Shown here: piece by piece, positions 5,196 to 9,023 of the stretch
How positions within the stretch are numbered: the stretch's first letter is position 1
How the letters are laid out: each line of letters starts with the position of its first letter
From: Saprospiraceae bacterium
Lineage (GTDB): Bacteria; Bacteroidota; Bacteroidia; Chitinophagales; Saprospiraceae
Direction of reading: 5' to 3'
NCBI GenBank assembly: GCA_007134625.1
Contig: SLKL01000118.1
Span: 1 to 9,023 of the forward strand
Length of the DNA: 9,023 bases
Notes under the pieces: model-generated
The model's database searches: none
Told to the model about the DNA's origin: nothing
Seen by the model: the letters and a program-made list of their open reading frames with translations, nothing else
Made by a program: the position numbers and the translations under genes

Positions 5196-7214
5196 ATGAT
5201 TATACACCGGGACTTAGATAATTTTCCTAAGCTTAAAAAAAGCGTCCTAACTATAGGCTCCTTCGATGGCGTACATCAGGGTCATAAGAAGATTCTGGAC
5301 AGAATTAAGGACTATTCCCGGCAGTATAATGCACCTTCTGTAGTTATTACTTTTCATCCACATCCGAGAGAGATCGTTTATCCCTCAGATAAAAGTCTGG
5401 AATTGATTACTACTCTACAGGAAAAAATCATCCTTTTTGAAAAAACAGGTATTGATCATCTTGTCATTGTTCCCTTTACGGTGGAATTCTCGCAGCAATC
5501 CCCTGAGGAATACATTGAGCGGTTTTTGCTGCAAAACTTTAATCCCTATTGCATTGTAGTAGGCTACGATCATAAATTCGGACTCAACCGTGCCGGCGAC
5601 ATTTTCATGCTTAAGGAATACAGTAGAGAAAGAGGTTTCAAAGTTGTACAGATTGAAAAACAGGAATGCGACGATATATCTATCAGCTCCACCAAAATCA
5701 GAAACTCGATAAAAAACAACGAAATAAAAGTTGCCAACAAATTACTGGGCCATCCCTTTTTCTTCATTGGAGAGGTTGTTCACGGCAAGAAAATTGGTAA
5801 AGGCTTAGGGTTTCCAACTGCTAATCTCAAGGTGCGCGAAAAGAAGAAGATTCTACCTCCTACCGGGATTTATGCCGTAAAGGTTTATCACGGTAACGAT
5901 CTTTACAAAGGTATGATGTACGTTGGTTCGAGACCTACAATTGACGATGGTGGAAGCAGGAGTATTGAGGTCCACATCTTTGACTTCAATCAGTATATTT
6001 ACGGTGAGTCATTACTAATAGAGATAATTGATTTTATCAGGGGAGATGAAAAATTTGAAAACTTAGACAAGCTAAAGGAACGGCTAAAAGCAGACAAAAT
6101 ACTGGCACTTAGCAGCCTGGGCGACTATGAAGAAGCTGCTAAATTACAAAGTGGCTTCAGGGGAGCAATAGCTTTACTCAATTACAATGGAATGAAGCAT
6201 TTACCCAGGTTCCTTCCCGGCATCTTGAAAAATTGTCCCAATGACTGTAAAGTTTACCTGATTGATAATTCTTCTACTGATGACTCGCTCAGGTGGGTGA
6301 GAAAGCACTATCCTTCGGTTGAGATTATCGAACTGCTGGAAAATACCGGGTATGCAGGTGGGTACAATCTAGGGCTTCAATTGATCAATGAACCCTATCT
6401 TGCTTTGGTAAATACCGATATAGCTTTTGAGGAGGATTGGCTAACTCAGGCTTTCGACTATTTAGACAAAAACGAGGACGTAGGGGCATTACAGCCAAAA
6501 ATACTCAGTGTTGAAGAACCTGAAAGATTCGAATATGCAGGTGCTTGCGGTGGCTTTATGGATGTTTTTTCCTACCCCTTCTGCAGAGGAAGAGTATTTA
6601 ATCATGTAGAAGAAGATGAAGGACAATACGACGAGGAAATGGAGGTATTCTGGGCATCAGGAGCTGCTTTCGTAGTCCGCAAAGAACTCTTCACAAAGTT
6701 GGATGGTTTTGACTCCATGTTTTTTGCTCATATGGAAGAGATTGACCTTTCATGGAGATTAAAGAAATCAGGATACAGAGTAGTTTGTCTTCCAAATTTA
6801 AAAGTTTATCATCTTGGTGGTGGAACGCTAGATTATAACAACCCACGCAAGACTTTTCTGAACTTCAGGAATAACCTTTTTGCTATCCTGAAAAACGAAT
6901 CAAAAAGGCGATTGGTATGGGTTTTACCATCAAGGCTATTACTTGATATAGCTGCCTCCTTTCATTTCCTACTGCAGGGAAAAGCAAAACTAAGCCAAAT
7001 GGTCTGGAAAGCTCATATTGAAGTATTTCGGGCATTACCTCAACTTACCATGACTCGAAGGCGCTTCAACAAAGCCGTTGCGCAAACAAAATTCAGAAAG
7101 TCAAGAACGAGATTTGGGCGCTACTACTACTCTATCATTTGGCAATTTTTTATCCGAAATAAGAAAAGGTTTTCTGACTTGAACTGGAAGCAACATGAAG
7201 CAACCCGATATTGA
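5196..7214 (+). CDS. ribF: RibF (riboflavin kinase/FAD synthetase) fused in frame to a family-2 glycosyltransferase
   Basis: One 672-residue frame holds two proteins. Residues 1-305 are a complete RibF, which makes FMN then FAD. It has the adenylyltransferase motif GSFDGVHQGH (21-30), TFHPHP (52-57), GYDHKFG (123-129) and ISSTKIR (163-169). The flavokinase part follows with GKGLGFPTAN (201-210), PPTGIYAV (221-228) and EVHIFDF (258-264). Residues 323-672 are a GT-A fold glycosyltransferase: ALLNYNG (326-332), LIDNSSTDDS (355-364), ENTGYAGGYNLGL (382-394), the metal-site equivalent NTD (406-408), HMEEIDLSWR (512-521) and YHLGGGTL (538-545). Hydrophobic residues 574-595 may touch the membrane. 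The linker is only about 17 residues and has no Met, Val-GTG or Leu-TTG start. The first Met after it (333) is past the first motif, so a separate downstream start is unlikely. The sugar donor is unknown; the style suggests rhamnosyl-type GT2 enzymes of surface glycans. The end overlaps rluA by 20 bases. Confidence 0.9.
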   Translation: MIIHRDLDNFPKLKKSVLTIGSFDGVHQGHKKILDRIKDYSRQYNAPSVVITFHPHPREIVYPSDKSLELITTLQEKIILFEKTGIDHLVIVPFTVEFSQQSPEEYIERFLLQNFNPYCIVVGYDHKFGLNRAGDIFMLKEYSRERGFKVVQIEKQECDDISISSTKIRNSIKNNEIKVANKLLGHPFFFIGEVVHGKKIGKGLGFPTANLKVREKKKILPPTGIYAVKVYHGNDLYKGMMYVGSRPTIDDGGSRSIEVHIFDFNQYIYGESLLIEIIDFIRGDEKFENLDKLKERLKADKILALSSLGDYEEAAKLQSGFRGAIALLNYNGMKHLPRFLPGILKNCPNDCKVYLIDNSSTDDSLRWVRKHYPSVEIIELLENTGYAGGYNLGLQLINEPYLALVNTDIAFEEDWLTQAFDYLDKNEDVGALQPKILSVEEPERFEYAGACGGFMDVFSYPFCRGRVFNHVEEDEGQYDEEMEVFWASGAAFVVRKELFTKLDGFDSMFFAHMEEIDLSWRLKKSGYRVVCLPNLKVYHLGGGTLDYNNPRKTFLNFRNNLFAILKNESKRRLVWVLPSRLLLDIAASFHFLLQGKAKLSQMVWKAHIEVFRALPQLTMTRRRFNKAVAQTKFRKSRTRFGRYYYSIIWQFFIRNKKRFSDLNWKQHEATRY

Positions 7215-7917
7215 TATTATTTTTGAGGATGAAGATCTGGCAGTCATTTCCAAGCCACCATCCCTTCTTTCTATTCCTGACAGGTATAACAAAAATTTAC
7301 CCTCAGTTTCCGATATTTTACGGGAAAAATATGGAGAAATTTTTGTGGTCCACCGTCTGGACAAGGAAACAAGTGGCTTAATGGTATTTGCAAAAAATGC
7401 TGATGCTCATAAACTACTTAATGACCAATTTCAAACAAGGTCAGTAAAGAAAACTTATTGGGCTTTAGTAAAGGGGGTCAGTCCGATGGAAGGGGTAATT
7501 GATGTCAACATCACTGTCCATCCCATAAAATCCCAGATGATGGCCAGTTTAAAGGGTGGGAAAACTGCAACTACAGAGTACCAAACCATTAGTCACTTCA
7601 AATCCTTCAGTCTTGTTGAGGCCTTTCCTCACAGTGGCAGAACACATCAAATCAGAGTTCATTTGAGTCACATTGGACATGAAATAGTCTGCGACAGTAT
7701 TTACGGGACTGACGAACCGCTTTTCTTGTCCTCTTTCAAACGAAAGTACAGACAGTCTATTGAAAAGGAGGAAAGACCACTTCTTTCCAGGCTGGCACTT
7801 CATTCCAAAGAACTTAGTTTTAAACATCCCAACACAAAAGAAACACTTACTCTAGGTAGTGACCTACCTAAAGATTTCAGAGCTGCATTAAATCAGCTGG
7901 AAAAGTGGGGGAAATAA
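7195..7917 (+). CDS. RluA-family RNA pseudouridine synthase without S4 domain
   Basis: Converts specific uridines in ribosomal or transfer RNA to pseudouridine. The 240-residue protein has the RluA core: IIFEDEDLAVISKPP at the N-terminus (8-22), the catalytic motif VHRLDKETSGL (52-62) with nucleophile D56, KTYWALVKG and SGRTHQIRVHLSHIG (the RNA/uracil-binding strand), then VCDSIYG. There is no N-terminal S4 RNA-binding domain, as in RluA/RluC-lacking-S4 and TruC-like short members, so the target site (23S rRNA or tRNA) cannot be assigned. The ATG at 7195 lies 20 bases inside the end of the RibF-glycosyltransferase gene, in another frame. A GGAAG lies 6 bases before it. This suggests translational coupling in an operon with the upstream fusion gene. 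Confidence 0.92.
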   Translation: MKQPDIDIIFEDEDLAVISKPPSLLSIPDRYNKNLPSVSDILREKYGEIFVVHRLDKETSGLMVFAKNADAHKLLNDQFQTRSVKKTYWALVKGVSPMEGVIDVNITVHPIKSQMMASLKGGKTATTEYQTISHFKSFSLVEAFPHSGRTHQIRVHLSHIGHEIVCDSIYGTDEPLFLSSFKRKYRQSIEKEERPLLSRLALHSKELSFKHPNTKETLTLGSDLPKDFRAALNQLEKWGK

Positions 7918-7927
7918 TTTGCTGTTC

Positions 7928-7935
7928 TATATTTG
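7928..7935 (+). promoter_or_regulatory. Candidate -7 box for ung
   Basis: TATATTTG is a full match to TAnnTTTG in the 47-base gap between rluA and ung, 29 bases before the TTG start. No clear -33 TTTG is seen at 19-22 bases upstream. It could give ung its own transcription in addition to read-through from rluA. Confidence 0.4.
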
Positions 7936-7964
7936 CAGGCAAGTTACAAAATTAAAAAGAAGGT

Positions 7965-8648
7965 TTGAAAACTAAAACAGTCAGGATCAATCAAGAGTGG
8001 TACGATCTTTTGAAGGAAGAGTTTGATAAAGACTATTTCTCCGAATTGAAAGCATTTCTTATCAGTGAAAAAAAGAAAAATAAAAAAATCTACCCTCCAG
8101 GTAAGTTAATTTTCAACGCTTTTGATTCTACTCCATTTTCTAAAGTAAAAGTGGTTATTATCGGTCAGGATCCCTATCATGGTCCAGGACAAGCAATGGG
8201 ACTCTCCTTTTCGGTACCCGCGGGGGTACAACCACCACCCTCTCTAAAAAATATTTTTAAGGAGATACATGAGGACACCGGAATAAAGCCTCCAAGTCAT
8301 GGTGATCTCAGCAAGTGGGCATCCCAAGGCGTTTTTTTACTTAACGCTGTACTTACAGTTGAGCACAAAAAAGCAGGTTCCCACAGGAATAAAGGCTGGG
8401 AACAATTTACGGATGCAGCCATAAGTAAATTATCAGAACACAAAGAAAACCTCGTATTCCTCTTATGGGGGAATTTTGCACGTGGGAAAAAAGAACTCAT
8501 TGACGAGAACAAACATCTCATCCTTGAAAGCCCCCATCCAAGTCCTCTGGCTAGAGGAGGTTTCTTTGGGAATCATCATTTTTCTAAGACCAATGATTAC
8601 CTTAGAAAGTATAAAAAGTCTCCTATCAACTGGGATCTTAATTATTGA
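7965..8648 (+). CDS. ung: Uracil-DNA glycosylase, family 1
   Basis: Removes uracil from DNA to start base-excision repair. The 227 residues match family 1 in length and motifs. The water-activating loop GQDPYHGPGQA (67-77) has catalytic D69, followed by PPPSLKNIF (90-98), LLNAVLTVE (125-133), FLLWGNFA (165-172) and the minor-groove loop HPSPLARGGFFG (191-202) with H191. That loop is a residue shorter than the E. coli HPSPLSAxRGFFG form, a variant I recall from other Bacteroidota. The start must be TTG at 7965: an in-frame TAA lies at 7953-7955 and no ATG or GTG precedes the conserved N-terminus. AGAAGG sits one base before the TTG, unusually close for a ribosome binding site. The gene is complete. 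Confidence 0.96.
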   Translation: MKTKTVRINQEWYDLLKEEFDKDYFSELKAFLISEKKKNKKIYPPGKLIFNAFDSTPFSKVKVVIIGQDPYHGPGQAMGLSFSVPAGVQPPPSLKNIFKEIHEDTGIKPPSHGDLSKWASQGVFLLNAVLTVEHKKAGSHRNKGWEQFTDAAISKLSEHKENLVFLLWGNFARGKKELIDENKHLILESPHPSPLARGGFFGNHHFSKTNDYLRKYKKSPINWDLNY

Positions 8649-8653
8649 TTTCT

Positions 8654-8661
8654 TATCTTCG
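8654..8661 (+). promoter_or_regulatory. Weak candidate -7 box before the DUF423 gene
   Basis: TATCTTCG matches TAnnTTTG at 7 of 8 positions, 15 bases before the GTG start. There is no good -33 element. With only 28 bases between ung and the next gene, read-through is equally likely. Confidence 0.25.
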
Positions 8662-8676
8662 CAGAAATTCAATTAG

Positions 8677-9023
8677 GTGGAGGAACGCTCAATCAAATAT
8701 CGGAATCAGTTTATCATTATATGCTGCCTTGGTCTCATAGCTGTAGTTTTCGGAGCCTTTTCAGCCCATGGCCTAGAAGGCAGATTGGAAGACTCTTCCC
8801 TCAAGGCATTCAATACAGCGGTACAATTTCATTTCTACCATGTATTGGTTGCTATGATTGCCTGCTTTGCACCTGAAGGATTCAGACACAATCTGGTCAA
8901 AATGGCGATAAATTTTTTCATTATCGGTATTTTTCTGTTTAGCGGAACTATATATTTATTGAGCACAGCGGGTGTTGTACATCAGATGGATGTGTCTTTC
9001 CTTGGTCCCTTGACCCCGATTGG
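8677..9023 (+). CDS. DUF423 (YgdD-type) small inner-membrane protein, 3' end outside window
   Basis: My own translation from GTG at 8677 gives 115 residues that stay open to the window edge. The signatures fit the DUF423 family (PF04241), small proteins with several membrane helices and no known function: FGAFSAHGLEGRL (about 25-37), FNTAVQFHFYHVL (about 45-57), IGIFLFSGTIYLL (about 83-95) and GPLTPIG at the edge. Hydrophobic stretches at about 12-31, 53-65 and 78-96 would be membrane helices. The start is fixed by an in-frame TAG immediately before it (8674-8676); no ATG lies before the conserved region. It begins 28 bases after ung. The family is usually about 120-135 residues, so only a short tail is missing. 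Confidence 0.88.
   Translation, partial: MEERSIKYRNQFIIICCLGLIAVVFGAFSAHGLEGRLEDSSLKAFNTAVQFHFYHVLVAMIACFAPEGFRHNLVKMAINFFIIGIFLFSGTIYLLSTAGVVHQMDVSFLGPLTPI

Noticed and set aside
6123..6149. UVR-motif-like linker (DYEEAAKL) in the RibF-GT junction
   Set aside because: It resembles the E-E-A-A-x-L part of UvrB/UvrC motifs, but the Arg-Asp end is missing and it is too short to claim a domain.
7101..7364. Minus-strand frame over the ribF fusion-rluA junction
   Set aside because: It is antisense to two well-supported overlapping genes; no promoter or family signal.
8463..8676. Short frames on both strands over the end of ung
   Set aside because: They overlap the conserved HPSP region of ung in other frames and have no motifs.

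Overview
The window looks like a chromosomal segment of a Bacteroidota bacterium, probably of the Cytophagia-like lineages. This is an inference from several signs. Most transcription units carry a match to the Bacteroidota -7 promoter box (TAnnTTTG), and few genes have a clear Shine-Dalgarno sequence. The Mrp protein lacks CxxC in the way I recall for this phylum, the copper-type ATPase ends in the 'FMAFSD...NSVRLKWKK' style seen there, and the DNA is moderately AT-rich. Species cannot be named from the sequence alone.

Layout. Bases 2-487 (+) hold the C-terminal end of a heavy-metal P1B-type ATPase. It converges on a two-gene cassette on the minus strand (621-2013) that matches an AbiEi/AbiEii-type (type IV) toxin-antitoxin or abortive-infection module. 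A long imperfect inverted repeat (540-604) lies between the converging ends. Next come a small membrane-anchored coiled-coil protein of unknown function (2310-2669, +) and a minus-strand block: pyrF (2681-3484), a one-domain Nfu iron-sulfur carrier (3502-3741) and the Mrp/ApbC-type ATPase (3926-5008). The Mrp-Nfu gap contains an uninterrupted degenerate 7-bp tandem repeat array of 15 units that runs into the mrp stop codon.

From a divergent promoter region (5009-5195) the plus strand carries an unusual in-frame fusion of RibF (riboflavin kinase/FAD synthetase) with a family-2 glycosyltransferase (5196-7214). It is followed by an overlapping RluA-type pseudouridine synthase (7195-7917), uracil-DNA glycosylase with a TTG start (7965-8648), and the first 115 codons of a DUF423 membrane protein with a GTG start that runs off the window (8677-9023).

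Functionally this is mostly housekeeping: Fe-S cluster trafficking (mrp, nfu), pyrimidine synthesis (pyrF), flavin cofactors (ribF), RNA modification (rluA) and base-excision repair (ung). One accessory defence-type cassette interrupts it. I see no wholly new multi-gene system. The points most worth a second look are the RibF-glycosyltransferase fusion, the heptanucleotide array, the Mrp without CxxC beside Nfu, and the inverted repeats around the AbiE cassette.
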